Shown one piece after another: positions 35,790 through 44,915 of a stretch of 64,000 bases of DNA (position 1 is its first letter; the number at the start of each line of letters is the position of its first letter). A program made the position numbers and the translations under genes. This DNA comes from an uncultured Sphaerochaeta sp. (GTDB taxonomy: Bacteria > Spirochaetota > Spirochaetia > Sphaerochaetales > Sphaerochaetaceae). The stretch is from the NCBI RefSeq assembly GCF_963677075.1, contig NZ_OY781873.1:2939715-3003714 (forward strand). Direction: 5' to 3'. The notes below the pieces were generated by a model, which ran no database searches, was not told the DNA's origin, and saw only the letters and a list, made by a program, of their open reading frames with translations.

Positions 35790-35861
35790 TTTTTTACTAA
35801 AAGTACTATATTTTTTTCGAAACTATTTTATAATGTATTTACATGTATAAAGAGGTGCGTT

Positions 35862-36905
35862 ATGGGACTCACATTCAGTGATATAGCAAATGAAATCGGA
35901 GTATCAACAGCAACAATCTCACGAGTAGTCAACAATGACAGTAGTGTGCGTGAAGAGACTCGATTGAAGGTTGAGCAGGCATTGGCCGAACACGGCTACC
36001 AGTATCGGGCAAGACGCAAATCAACGAAGAAAAGCAATATCAGCTCGGTGATGATCATTGCGGGCCAATTATCGAATCCGATAACGGTAGCTTATATCAA
36101 TGGTATCAGGGAAGGATTGAAAAACACCTCATATAAAGTATTCGTGGTTTTTACTGATTATGACACTAAGCATGAAGTCGATTATCTTCAATATGCAAAG
36201 GACAACGCATTTGCAGGGATTTTCATGCTTAATGTCATCGAAAACGAATCTCTCATCCGCATGCTCAATTCCATAGAATCTCCTGTAATTCTGGTAAACC
36301 GCTACTTGAGGTCAAAGGATACCGACATCGTAACTGTCGATAATTACCGTTGTGGTTTCCTGTCGACACAATATCTCATCAATCAAGGTCACACGCATAT
36401 TGCCCACATCGCAGGACCGTCGAATTCCATTACCTGTCAGAACAGGACTCTTGGCTATATAGATGCCATGAATGAATACAAGTTAACAGTCAAAAATACA
36501 GAGATTTTTTATGGTGATCGAACCTATCAAAGCGGTTTCGCATTTGGTTTGACTTTCGCGAAGATAAAGCCATCTGAACGACCAACTGCAGTATTCTCCA
36601 TCTCAGGAACCATGGCTGAAGGATTTGCCGATGCAGTCATCCAACAGGGCTTATCGATTCCCGATGACGTTTCGTTAATCTGCAATGATGATTCAAGTAA
36701 AGAATATGTACGCAAGCTAAAAATTACGTGTGTCGAACCAAATATTGTGGCAATTGGTGCAGCGGCTACCGAACTATTCCTGGAACGCGTCAAGAACCCG
36801 AAGTCACAACTGAGGAGAATCGTGTATCCACCCGTATTGACCGAGAATGGATCGGTAAAAAAACTCTTGCAGCAAGACAACAAGGAAGCAACTCCGACCG
36901 TATAA
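35862..36905 (+). CDS. LacI-family transcriptional regulator
   Basis: 347 residues. The N-terminal helix-turn-helix is FSDIANEIGVSTATISRVVNN, with the hinge helix at ~45-60, followed by a periplasmic-binding-protein-like effector domain (SSVMIIAGQLSNPITVAYINGIREG; GFLSTQYLINQGHTHIAHIAG). Starts at ATG 35862 after AGAGGTG. Placement between the importer operon and its own palindromic sites makes it the likely local repressor; the effector is unknown. Confidence 0.92.
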   Translation: MGLTFSDIANEIGVSTATISRVVNNDSSVREETRLKVEQALAEHGYQYRARRKSTKKSNISSVMIIAGQLSNPITVAYINGIREGLKNTSYKVFVVFTDYDTKHEVDYLQYAKDNAFAGIFMLNVIENESLIRMLNSIESPVILVNRYLRSKDTDIVTVDNYRCGFLSTQYLINQGHTHIAHIAGPSNSITCQNRTLGYIDAMNEYKLTVKNTEIFYGDRTYQSGFAFGLTFAKIKPSERPTAVFSISGTMAEGFADAVIQQGLSIPDDVSLICNDDSSKEYVRKLKITCVEPNIVAIGAAATELFLERVKNPKSQLRRIVYPPVLTENGSVKKLLQQDNKEATPTV

Positions 36906-36916
36906 AGCCTCATAGT

Positions 36917-36950
36917 CCTTCTGGTTGGGTCCCTATTCCCAACCAGAGGG
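36917..36950 (+). terminator. Strong hairpin after the lacI-type gene
   Basis: Stem of 13 pairs built on TCTGGTTGGG/CCCAACCAGA with an 8-nt loop, 11 bp after the stop codon. No U-tract follows, so it may terminate inefficiently or mainly protect the mRNA. Confidence 0.6.
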
Positions 36951-37037
36951 TAGATAAAACGATAATAGTGCTGATTAGCATACAGGATAACATGTCTCTC
37001 CCCTACACTCTAATACCAAGCTTAGCCAAAACGCAGA

Positions 37038-37583
37038 TCAAATCTCGTTGTTTGTCCTGGCAATATACCCCATAAGTACCATAATAACTGCAATACTAGC
37101 GAGAATATCGATTACCGGATTCCTAGAGCACGCCGGTGATTCGTCCAGCATCTGATGATGATCGACAAAGTCTTCTGTAATCCTGAGGCGCTTGTCAAAA
37201 TGCTTGAACCATTGTCGTTGCAAATACCCGCTGATACAGTTGAAGCCACAAAATCGTCCCCTCTTCACCTTGTATGTGAGTGCAGCCACAATCGTTTCCA
37301 TACTGAAAATCTTGAAGGCATGCATCCAGGTAGGAAGTAACGTGTAGCTAGTTTTGCACAACGGACATAGCTTCCGATGAATCCAGAGAACTACTGCATT
37401 CAAGGCTTTGTCCAGGAAGTACCGCCTACGCCACCCATGCCCATGGAGCTTCTGGTTGCAATGGGCACAAAAGTGTTCTCCGGTTACCGAAGATGGCGGC
37501 GGACCTTTGCCTTCCACTACTTGAATTATTTGCGGATCAATGGCAACCTCTAAGAGCATTATTTGCATTTGGGAGAGGGACAA
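37038..37583 (-). CDS. DUF6431-like zinc-ribbon protein, mobile-element associated
   Basis: Up to 181 residues. Two Cys pairs (CAHC and CPLC) with a basic stretch between and LPTWMHAF after them match the pattern I associate with DUF6431, a family usually found beside recombinases and transposases. The first codon in this frame is TTG at 37583; ATGs at 37568 and 37559 are alternatives and none has a good ribosome site. Probably part of a degraded mobile element with the recombinase fragment upstream. Confidence 0.5.
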   Translation of the reverse strand: MSLSQMQIMLLEVAIDPQIIQVVEGKGPPPSSVTGEHFCAHCNQKLHGHGWRRRYFLDKALNAVVLWIHRKLCPLCKTSYTLLPTWMHAFKIFSMETIVAALTYKVKRGRFCGFNCISGYLQRQWFKHFDKRLRITEDFVDHHQMLDESPACSRNPVIDILASIAVIMVLMGYIARTNNEI

Positions 37584-37689
37584 CTTTGGTCGGGAAGCCC
37601 TCTCCTTTTCCTTTTAGGAGTATGTGCAACAAACCTACCATACAGGTACCCTTCTTCCTAGCTCAATCTGCAATTTTCTTTGCTCTTCT

Positions 37690-38238
37690 TTATAGGACTA
37701 TTTGCAGGCTAACAAATGCCGGTGAGTCAGGATCCATGGTACTTCTTCGAAGCCCCCACTTGATGTTTTCGCTCTTGTTCTCACTCTCCGCTTGGGCTAT
37801 GCCTGCATGAAGAGTAAGGAGCAGCTCCCCTGCTTGGCTGAGGAGGTGTATCCTCTCATTGTAGAAAAAGACATCCACCTTCAGTTCCTTGAGTCGTCTG
37901 AGCGTCACCAGAAAATCCACGCAGTTGCGTCCGAAGCGGCTGATGGACTTGGTGTAGATCATGTCGATCTTGCCCGCCTCACAGTCCGCCAGGAGGCTCT
38001 GGAAGCCAGGACGAGAGCTGATGGTCCTACCGGACTTGATATCGATATAGGTACCGACATATTCCCAAGCGGGATTATCCAGGATGTCCTCCTTCTCGAA
38101 GTCCATCTGGGCCGAGAGGCTATGAAGCTGTCGCTCCATTTGTGTGCTCACACGACAGTACAATGCCACGCGCATACGCTTGAAATGCCGTCTGGCTGGT
38201 ATGACATGTATGATGGGTTTTCTTTTCTCGTCGGGCAT
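37690..38238 (-). pseudogene. Serine recombinase, truncated after the catalytic domain
   Basis: 182 residues. The resolvase catalytic domain is complete: nucleophile in YCRVSTQ, then SGRTISSRPGFQSLL, and IYTKSISRFGRN. Large serine recombinases of this type normally continue for several hundred residues (recombinase domain, zinc ribbon). Here the sequence departs after SENIKWGLRRSTMDPDSPAF and stops seven residues later, so the DNA-binding part is gone. Likely inactive remnant of an integrase or transposon. Confidence 0.75.
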
Positions 38239-38542
38239 GGGTTTTTATAACACGAATGGAAAGGGATGGATAGATTTGAGAGAACAATCTTGATTGGACC
38301 TAGAATCGATACTTTTATTGCTCATTACGGTCAAGTAAGAGTTCTTGGCAAATGGGCGTTTAATCAATCGGATCTGAATCCATTTGACACCTTAACACTT
38401 CCTTGAACAATGAGCTGTTCACTGTTTACTGACTGAATTGAAATTCACTGACAGAAACACTCAGGGAATCAACGATTCAGCCAATAAGCCTTGATATGGA
38501 ACCAGAGATGATATGAGGAGTGTATTGCAATGCAAGTACCTT
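38239..38542. other. Intergenic, nothing recognised
   Basis: 304 bp between the recombinase remnant and the cyclophilin-like gene. I see no gene, repeat or clear regulatory element; it likely includes one edge of the mobile remnant. Confidence 0.4.
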
Positions 38543-39004
38543 CTAATCTTGTACATCCAAAATTGCAGTAAAATCTTCCTTCATTTTCAGAAGTTTCTCA
38601 CTCCCCACTTCTATAGTGCCGATAGGGATGAGCCCTCGGGAATATGAAAAATCCCTGTAGAAAAGCGCAAGATTTCCCCATGGCGCATAGAGCGTGAGGT
38701 CGCCCGCTGTGGGTTCATATCCATCAGGTGCATTCTCTGTCGAGAGCTCCTCGGCAAGATAGGCGACCTTCTCTGTAGAAGCATAATCCTTGAAGGTCAA
38801 CGTGAGTGGCAACATCCGCACAAGATTTCTGCTTGTCGGATTATCGAACAGGTGAATCAGCAGTTCCTCTTCATTAAAATGCATCACAATCATAACCACT
38901 CCTTTCTCTCCGATTTGCTCATCACTAGCCTGCCTCCCTTGTGCGAGAAGCCCCACACAACATATTGCAGAGATCATCATGATAATTATTCCAATCCGTT
39001 TCAT
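38543..39004 (-). CDS. Exported cyclophilin-like fold protein
   Basis: 153 residues with a cleavable signal peptide (MKRIGIIIMMISAICCVGLLAQG). The body matches the small cyclophilin-like (Cyclophil_like2) family: NPTSRNLVRMLPLTLTFKDYASTEKVAYL, then YAPWGNLALFYRDFSYSRGLIPIG. Members are often encoded beside flavodoxin or aldo-keto reductase genes; the function is unproved. It is directly downstream of the AraC regulator on the same strand. Confidence 0.8.
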   Translation of the reverse strand: MKRIGIIIMMISAICCVGLLAQGRQASDEQIGEKGVVMIVMHFNEEELLIHLFDNPTSRNLVRMLPLTLTFKDYASTEKVAYLAEELSTENAPDGYEPTAGDLTLYAPWGNLALFYRDFSYSRGLIPIGTIEVGSEKLLKMKEDFTAILDVQD

Positions 39005-39019
39005 CTCTATTTCCTATCC

Positions 39020-39913
39020 TTAAAAGGCAGAGATTGGCTGTCGATCCTGAGATGGGCTAATGCCAAACGTACGTTTATATTCCCTACTGAACTGTGAAAC
39101 ACTCTCATAGCCTACCCGGGTAGCTGCAGTGTTCGCCTTCTCTCCCTCTCGTTGGATAATCTCACGAGCCTTATGGAGTCTGATGTGTTTGATATACTGC
39201 AGAGGAGAAGTGCTGGTTACCGATTTGAAAGCGGTATGAAACCCTGAGGAACTCATTCCGGCTTCCTTTGCAAGTTCAGGAATCTCAAGCGGCATATCAT
39301 AATGTTCGTGTATCTCCCTGATCACCCGCGCAATCTGATACACTCCTCTGTTGCTGACAGCGAGTTCCCGAAGAATCTCCCCCTTCTCATTTGTAAGGAT
39401 TAGGAACAAGAGTTCCTTGAGATAGAGCGGACCGAGGATATTCCTCTCGTCATCATCGGCAAGTGTGCGTAAGAGACGAACCACAGAGTCCCTCATCCGT
39501 TCAGTAACGGGGGCATCATAGACTCCAGTACTCACCTTTTTGGGTATGGAGGTGTGAAATTCCATTTCGTAGAGAATCTCACCAATAATCTTCGGGTCCA
39601 CAGCAATCACAAGTCCGAGCATAGGTTGCTCATGCTCAATGACAGCCTCACAGACAACAGGAAGAGGAACGGTTTGGACGAAATACCTTGAAGCGTCATA
39701 CACGAACTTCTGCTCTCCGAGGTAAATATTTTTCTTCCCTTGGGCAAGCATGATAATCTGGGGAAGGTACAGTTGTGGCCGTTTCTTATAAGGGACGTCA
39801 CGTCTGAAAATCACCAACCCATCTATACCTGTTTTCTGGATTCCCTCTACAGGAAGAGATTTCTGTAAAATTGATCTCATCTCGTCAATCGGGTCATACA
39901 TATCTATCCTCAT
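39020..39913 (-). CDS. AraC-family transcriptional regulator
   Basis: About 297 residues. The N-terminal AraC_N-type domain (GLVIFRRDVPYKKRPQLYLPQIIMLAQGKK) precedes two C-terminal helix-turn-helix motifs (IPELAKEAGMSSSGFHTAFKSV and ATRVGYESVSQFSREYKRTFG). The start is uncertain: ATG 39913, or ATG 39901, which has GAGGATAG upstream. It is divergent from the cupin/CMD/aldo-keto reductase operon and is its probable regulator. Confidence 0.9.
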   Translation of the reverse strand: MRIDMYDPIDEMRSILQKSLPVEGIQKTGIDGLVIFRRDVPYKKRPQLYLPQIIMLAQGKKNIYLGEQKFVYDASRYFVQTVPLPVVCEAVIEHEQPMLGLVIAVDPKIIGEILYEMEFHTSIPKKVSTGVYDAPVTERMRDSVVRLLRTLADDDERNILGPLYLKELLFLILTNEKGEILRELAVSNRGVYQIARVIREIHEHYDMPLEIPELAKEAGMSSSGFHTAFKSVTSTSPLQYIKHIRLHKAREIIQREGEKANTAATRVGYESVSQFSREYKRTFGISPSQDRQPISAF

Positions 39914-40082
39914 ACTATTTATAATACATGACCGTATTATGCATGATATTACCACAAAGTACATACAACTCTTTGGATAATTGTAGGATTAGGCAAACTA
40001 TTTAGAGAAATGGATATCGCCACAGCCTCTCAGATGTCCTATCTTCACTAGTAAAGAAACCAATGTTGGAGGAGACAACTAC

Positions 40083-40532
40083 ATGAAATACACAAATAAA
40101 GATGCATTTGAGAAAGCGAACATGTTCGGGACAGGTGCCCCGAATGACTTCTTTTCCAAATACTTTGTGGGAAAGTCATTTCTCAATTTCTTAGTCAAAC
40201 CCGGAGAAGCACCTGTCTTTCTTGCAAATGTAACCTTCGAACCGGGTTGCCGCAATGACTGGCATATTCATCATGCAGAATCCGGTGGGGGACAAATGTT
40301 GATCTGCACAGCTGGAGAGGGTTGGTACCAAGAAGAGGGAAAGGAAGCACAACGGCTTGAGGAAGGGTCCTTCATCTATATCCCTGCCGGAGTGAAACAT
40401 TGGCACGGAGCGAAGTCGGACAGCTGGTTCAGCCATATCTCACTTGAAATACCGGGAACCAACACAAGGACTGAATGGCTTGAACGGGTACCTGAGAAAG
40501 AATACGAACAGCTGAACGAGGATCAAGTATGA
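40083..40532 (+). CDS. Cupin domain protein
   Basis: 149 residues with one cupin barrel; motif 1 is NDWHIHHAESGGGQMLICTAGEG and motif 2 is GSFIYIPAGVKHWHGAKSD, with metal-binding His and Glu/Gln positions. In this setting, next to a carboxymuconolactone decarboxylase-like protein, it resembles the small cupins often fused or paired with CMD proteins. Its stop overlaps the next start by four bases. Confidence 0.9.
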   Translation: MKYTNKDAFEKANMFGTGAPNDFFSKYFVGKSFLNFLVKPGEAPVFLANVTFEPGCRNDWHIHHAESGGGQMLICTAGEGWYQEEGKEAQRLEEGSFIYIPAGVKHWHGAKSDSWFSHISLEIPGTNTRTEWLERVPEKEYEQLNEDQV

Positions 40533-41293
40533 ATAGATGCGAAGTGAGCAAAAAGACAATCTCTGAACTTTTCGGTGACGTTCATCCGTTCTTTCTCCCA
40601 GAAGCCCCAGAATTCCAGAAAATTCGTGATGCCTTCATGTATGGGGAAGCCTATCCCCAAGGGTGTCTAAGTACCACAGAGAAAATACTAATCATTTTGG
40701 TGAGCCTTACAGCGACCGGGATGTTCGATGAAATCCCTTCATATGTGAGCTCTGCATTGAAAAACAGGACCACTCCTCATGAAATCCAGGAAGCGATGTA
40801 TCAGTGTGCTCCCTATATCGGGTTCCCGCAAACAGAGAAAGCGTTGAGGGTGGTCTTGCAGACCTTCCAAAAGGCATCCATTCCACTTCCCCTCGAATCG
40901 AATGCACGCGTTGATGAGAAAACCCGTTTCCCTGAAGGCTTGAAAATTCAGAAAGCCATCTTCGGCGAGGTAATCGACAGGATGAGAGCCGGAGCACCTG
41001 AAGAGCTTAGACACATCCAGGATTACCTTTCGGCTTTTTGTTTCGGTGACATCTATACACGGGGAAGTCTTGGCGTGAAGACGAGGGAACTCCTCACCTT
41101 CGCTATCCTGATCTCTCTCGGGGGATGTGAGAGCCAGGTCAAATCACATATCTACGGTAATACTCAGGTGGGAAATGGTCGTGATGAACTCATTGCAGCG
41201 ATCACACAATGCCTCCCCTATATTGGATTCCCAAGAGCACTCAATGTATTGGCAACCCTGACCGAAGTGTTGGGAAATGTACAGCAACAATGA
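40529..41293 (+). CDS. Carboxymuconolactone decarboxylase family protein, two CMD domains
   Basis: 254 residues with duplicated CMD/AhpD-like domains: TEKILIILVSLTATGMFDEIPSYV...EIQEAMYQCAPYIGFPQ and TRELLTFAILISLGGCESQVKSH...ELIAAITQCLPYIGFPRALN. The AhpD-type CxxC is absent (single Cys in each half), so peroxidase-reductant activity is less likely. Role unknown; operon with a cupin and an aldo-keto reductase. Confidence 0.88.
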   Translation: MNRCEVSKKTISELFGDVHPFFLPEAPEFQKIRDAFMYGEAYPQGCLSTTEKILIILVSLTATGMFDEIPSYVSSALKNRTTPHEIQEAMYQCAPYIGFPQTEKALRVVLQTFQKASIPLPLESNARVDEKTRFPEGLKIQKAIFGEVIDRMRAGAPEELRHIQDYLSAFCFGDIYTRGSLGVKTRELLTFAILISLGGCESQVKSHIYGNTQVGNGRDELIAAITQCLPYIGFPRALNVLATLTEVLGNVQQQ

Positions 41294-41324
41294 AAATTGG
41301 AAAATATCAAAGGAGAAAAACCAC

Positions 41325-42191
41325 ATGTTGAAAGAGACGTATATGCTATCAAACGGTGTCAAGATTCCCAAGCTCGGACTCGGGACATGGTTCATAAGTG
41401 ACGATACCGTCGCCCAGGCAGTGAGGGATGCTATCACTCTAGGATACCGCCATATCGATACCGCCCAAGCCTATCAGAATGAACGAGGAGTGGGTGAAGG
41501 AGTAAGAACCTGCGGAGTATCCCGAGAAGAGCTCTTCGTCACTACAAAGCTTGCGGCAGAAGTCAAATCCTACGGCGAGGCTGTAGCTTCCATCGATGGG
41601 TCGCTACAAACCATAGGGCTTGAGTATGTTGATTTGATGATCATCCACTCACCCCGCCCGTGGATGGAATATCAGGAAGCAGACCCGTACTTTGAAGGAA
41701 ACCGGGAAGCATGGAGAGCTCTTGAAGATGCATACAAATCCGGGAAGGTTCGCGCTATCGGCCTCTCGAATTTTGGGAAAGAGGACATCGAGAACATTCT
41801 CTCTTCCTGTACCGTTGCCCCCATGGTCAACCAGATACTCGCACATGTCAGCAACACTCCCAAAGAGCTGATTGCCTATTGCAAGGAAAAAGGCATCCTT
41901 GTGGAAGCTTACTCTCCCGTCGCCCATGGCGAGTTGATGAAGAATCAAGTAGTGAAGGAGATGGCTCAGAAATATGGTGTATCTGTAGCCCAACTTGGAA
42001 TCAGATACTGTTTGGATCTTGGGCTTCTTCCTCTCCCCAAAACAGCCAATCCTGCTCATATGAGGAACAACGCCGACCTGGACTTCTCAATATCAGTTGC
42101 GGACTTGGATACGCTTACGAATATCAAGAAAATCGAGAATTATGGCGATGCAAGCTTCTTTCCTGTTTATGGTGGCAATTTGAAACGGTAA
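41325..42191 (+). CDS. Aldo/keto reductase
   Basis: 288-residue NADPH-dependent reductase of the AKR superfamily. The catalytic tetrad is visible: Asp and Tyr in RHIDTAQAYQNE, Lys in LFVTTKL, His in DLMIIHSPRPW. The cofactor-binding C-terminus (LPKTANPAHMRNNADLDF) is present. The start at 41325 has AAAGGAG upstream; the frame is open 48 bp further into the CMD gene. Substrate unknown. Confidence 0.9.
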   Translation: MLKETYMLSNGVKIPKLGLGTWFISDDTVAQAVRDAITLGYRHIDTAQAYQNERGVGEGVRTCGVSREELFVTTKLAAEVKSYGEAVASIDGSLQTIGLEYVDLMIIHSPRPWMEYQEADPYFEGNREAWRALEDAYKSGKVRAIGLSNFGKEDIENILSSCTVAPMVNQILAHVSNTPKELIAYCKEKGILVEAYSPVAHGELMKNQVVKEMAQKYGVSVAQLGIRYCLDLGLLPLPKTANPAHMRNNADLDFSISVADLDTLTNIKKIENYGDASFFPVYGGNLKR

Positions 42192-42570
42192 TACTTCCAG
42201 TTTATACTATGATTACGCACTGGATGCAGGACACCCAGTGCGTAATCTTACACGAAGAGGATCCCCATCATCACAAACACTTTTCAGATTTTGTGATTTA
42301 GAAACAACATATCACAGAGAGTAACAGTAAAAATCAGAAATCACTTTACTCCGCAAATCCTACGATGTATTTAGACTATACTTCATCAATGACAACTTAC
42401 CAATGATACAAGATTACCCTTTGCAAGTGTTTGTTTTGCAAACATTTAATTTTCTGGAATTTTACCAGTTTTTCATCTTTTTTTGATAATTTAGACTACT
42501 CAATTTCGTCAATTTTTATCCAAGGTACGCACACTCGTATTTTCAACAATACCGTTGATTCTTATGCCAT
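42192..42570. other. Intergenic between the aldo-keto reductase and small lysine-rich ORF
   Basis: About 380 bp, AT-rich, with the hairpin listed separately at 42211-42247 and a weaker inverted repeat (TGTTTG...CAAACA) near 42430. No gene seen. Confidence 0.4.
42211..42247 (+). terminator. Perfect 13-bp stem after the aldo-keto reductase gene
   Basis: GATTACGCACTGG pairs perfectly with CCAGTGCGTAATC around an 11-nt loop, 20 bp after the stop. Only a weak T-run follows. Confidence 0.6.
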
Positions 42571-42693
42571 TTAGTTTTGGGGTTTGGTGGTCTTCTTTGC
42601 CTTGGTCACAGCCTTCTTGGAGCTGTAATGGGTGCTCTTACGGACCTTGTTCCCATGCTCATCGATCTCGATGAAAAAAAGTTCATTTATCAT
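42571..42693 (-). CDS. Small lysine-rich ORF, 40 residues
   Basis: ATG at 42693 to TAA at 42571, starting MINELFFIEIDEHGNKVRKS and ending in a Lys/Thr-rich basic tail (KKAVTKAKKTTKPQN). Composition is protein-like, but I see no strong ribosome site. It overlaps the 3' end of the WYL regulator gene by 11 bp on the same strand. Not recognised; it may be a remnant associated with mobile elements. Confidence 0.35.
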   Translation of the reverse strand: MINELFFIEIDEHGNKVRKSTHYSSKKAVTKAKKTTKPQN

Positions 42694-43627
42694 AGAGGCT
42701 TAGAGTAGCCGTTAGTTTTGAACAAAGATTTTGAATGAGTTCTTGCGGTTCAATAATCCTTGCATTCACTCCCAACTGCACAAAAAATGTTGAAATATAC
42801 TCAATTTCTCCCCTTTCAACATCCATATCCAGAAAGCCAGAATCCTCACTTGTTACTGTCATATGAGGACCCAGCCATGGTTGACCTTCACAGAGCCTAA
42901 TGCCCTCTCTATTCAATTCAGCATACACATGCATTGGATCAGACGGTTCTTGAGTCGTAAGATTGTTAAGCCATTTATGAAGATCAATATCGAAGGTGCA
43001 AGGTGCTTGTGTTTTTGCTAGAGATAAAATGCGATCTACCCGATAGTTTCTAACTTGCTTCTGTAAGATGTCATACGCTGGCATATACCAAAACCCGTCA
43101 TACATGTAGATACCAATAGGTAAAACATCTTTTGTCGAATTCTTAATTTTTGATCGGTATTCCATGAGGATTACGGTTTTTTCTAACGCTGCCTCAATAA
43201 TCTGCTTGAGGAATGGAGATTCGATGTTCCGTTTTTTATTCCAAAAAGAGACAACGGTATCCAGGTTGTTCAACCATTCCCTTGTATCTGGAGGCAGCCT
43301 TACAAGCAGCTTCCGGGAAACTGAATCAATATCCACTTCAAAAGGCAAGGAACTAATATGCCTTAGAGATTGAAAGGAGAAGAAAATGGCAAAGGCTTCA
43401 TTTTCATTGAATATTATGGGTGGCAATAATCTGTTATCAAGAATTCGATATCCCCCATGGCGACCAGATTCAGTATAAATTGGTACACCCATTTCACTTA
43501 ATTCCGTCAGATACCTGTATGCCGTTCTAACAGAAACATCAAATTCAAAAGCAACATCTTGAGCAGTGAATATTCGCTTTGCATTGATGTATGTGATTAG
43601 ATCAAATAAAATCTTTGTTTTTGACAA
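42683..43627 (-). CDS. WYL-domain transcriptional regulator (YafY-like)
   Basis: 314 residues. An N-terminal winged helix-turn-helix (FTAQDVAFEFDVSVRTAYRYLTELSEMGVPIY) is followed by a WYL sensor domain (DGFWYMPAYDILQKQVRNYRVDRILSL) and a WCX-like C-terminus. Divergent from the quinone oxidoreductase gene, which it probably controls. ATG at 43627. Confidence 0.9.
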   Translation of the reverse strand: MSKTKILFDLITYINAKRIFTAQDVAFEFDVSVRTAYRYLTELSEMGVPIYTESGRHGGYRILDNRLLPPIIFNENEAFAIFFSFQSLRHISSLPFEVDIDSVSRKLLVRLPPDTREWLNNLDTVVSFWNKKRNIESPFLKQIIEAALEKTVILMEYRSKIKNSTKDVLPIGIYMYDGFWYMPAYDILQKQVRNYRVDRILSLAKTQAPCTFDIDLHKWLNNLTTQEPSDPMHVYAELNREGIRLCEGQPWLGPHMTVTSEDSGFLDMDVERGEIEYISTFFVQLGVNARIIEPQELIQNLCSKLTATLSLYDK

Positions 43628-43713
43628 AAGTCCTCTCCTTTTAAAAATATGTCATATTTTGTCATGTTTAGAGTATATCATAACCTCAAATCAATATTGG
43701 GGGTAATTAAATT

Positions 43714-44661
43714 ATGAAGGCCGTAATTATTAATAAATTTGGAGGGCCAATGGAACTAGCTGTGGAAAGCATTCCAGAACCTAGCCTTGATAACGAAGAA
43801 ATACTAATCAAGGTTGAATATGCTGGTATTGGACAATGGGATATCTTTGAAAGAGAAGGCGGATATGATGAAATGCTGGGACTTCATTCAACATTTCCGT
43901 ATGTGTTGGGATCGGAGGGATCTGGAGTTGTCCATGCAATAGGAAAGAATGTCACAGGTTTCACTGTTGGCGACAAAGTTTATGCCTCAGGGTTTCTTAA
44001 TCCAAAAGGAGGTTTTTACGCAGAATTTGTTGCTATTGATCATCGATATGTCACGCATATCCCGGATTCAATCTCGAGTAGGGAAGCAAGCGCAGTGTCG
44101 GGGGTAGGCATTACTGCTTTGCGAGGTATTGAAGATGTATTACACCTACAAACAGGCGAGTCAATCATGATTTTGGGGGCTAGCGGAGGGATTGGACATA
44201 TAAGCGTCCAAATTGCAAAGCACAAAGGTGCCCGGGTGTTCGCGATTGCTTCGGGAACTGACGGAGTTGCAGCAGTAAAAAGCTTGGGGGCTGATGTAGT
44301 AGTGGACGGAAGAAACGATGATTTCATATTAGCCGCAAACAGCTTTGCACCAAAGGGTTTCGATACAGCTCTGTTCACAGCTGGAGGTCCTCTTGTCCAA
44401 TCATTGGTTCGGTGTATCCGGAAAGGTGGTCGCATTGCTTATCCAAATGGTATTTTCCCAATTCCAAAAAATACCTTGGGTTATAATTACCTAGCCTATA
44501 ATGGAGAGCCTGATCCAGAAATTATAAACCGTTTGAGGCATTGGATATGCGATGGCAATTTACATGTTCATGTTGCTAACACCTTCCAGCCGGCAGAGTG
44601 TCAGAGAGCACATACTATGCTTGAACAGCACCATATTGGTAAACTCTGTTTCAAGTTCTGA
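43714..44661 (+). CDS. Zinc-type alcohol dehydrogenase-like / quinone oxidoreductase
   Basis: 315 residues of the MDR superfamily. GroES-like N-terminus (EEILIKVEYAGIGQWDIFERE; GSEGSGVVHAIGKNVTGF) and Rossmann motif IMILGASGGIGHISVQIAKHKGARVFAI. No structural or catalytic zinc Cys set is visible, matching the NADPH:quinone reductase branch. GGGGG lies before the ATG. Confidence 0.9.
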   Translation: MKAVIINKFGGPMELAVESIPEPSLDNEEILIKVEYAGIGQWDIFEREGGYDEMLGLHSTFPYVLGSEGSGVVHAIGKNVTGFTVGDKVYASGFLNPKGGFYAEFVAIDHRYVTHIPDSISSREASAVSGVGITALRGIEDVLHLQTGESIMILGASGGIGHISVQIAKHKGARVFAIASGTDGVAAVKSLGADVVVDGRNDDFILAANSFAPKGFDTALFTAGGPLVQSLVRCIRKGGRIAYPNGIFPIPKNTLGYNYLAYNGEPDPEIINRLRHWICDGNLHVHVANTFQPAECQRAHTMLEQHHIGKLCFKF

Positions 44662-44784
44662 TATTTTAACAAGAGTTATTGTTCGTCTGATGCTAAAGTC
44701 TATAAGGAAAGATTCATTATATTGGATCTATTTGTGAAGTCGCACGAGATGGAATGCCGATCAAGATCCTCAAGTGTGTATTCG

Positions 44785-44803
44785 CTTCAATATTGTATTG
44801 AAG
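44785..44803 (+). terminator. Small hairpin downstream of the quinone oxidoreductase gene
   Basis: Perfect stem CTTCAATA-TTG-TATTGAAG followed by TTGGCCTTTCT, a weak terminator-like signal. Confidence 0.4.
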
Positions 44804-44915
44804 TTGGCCTTTCTATTGTCTGATTTCCCACTTATATTTATGATGATACCATCATTGATCCGAAAGATTCGTCATGCGTAACTTGATTCAATCGGATAAT
44901 AAAACCAGGTGATTC

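Larger units (their letters stand above)
35490..35861. promoter_or_regulatory. Divergent control region between the importer operon and lacI-type gene
   Basis: 372 bp of AT-rich DNA without a gene. It contains TGTAATTACA twice, a near copy (TGTATTTACA) and a separate CG-centred 18-bp palindrome. Promoter hexamers cannot be fixed with confidence by eye. Confidence 0.6.
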
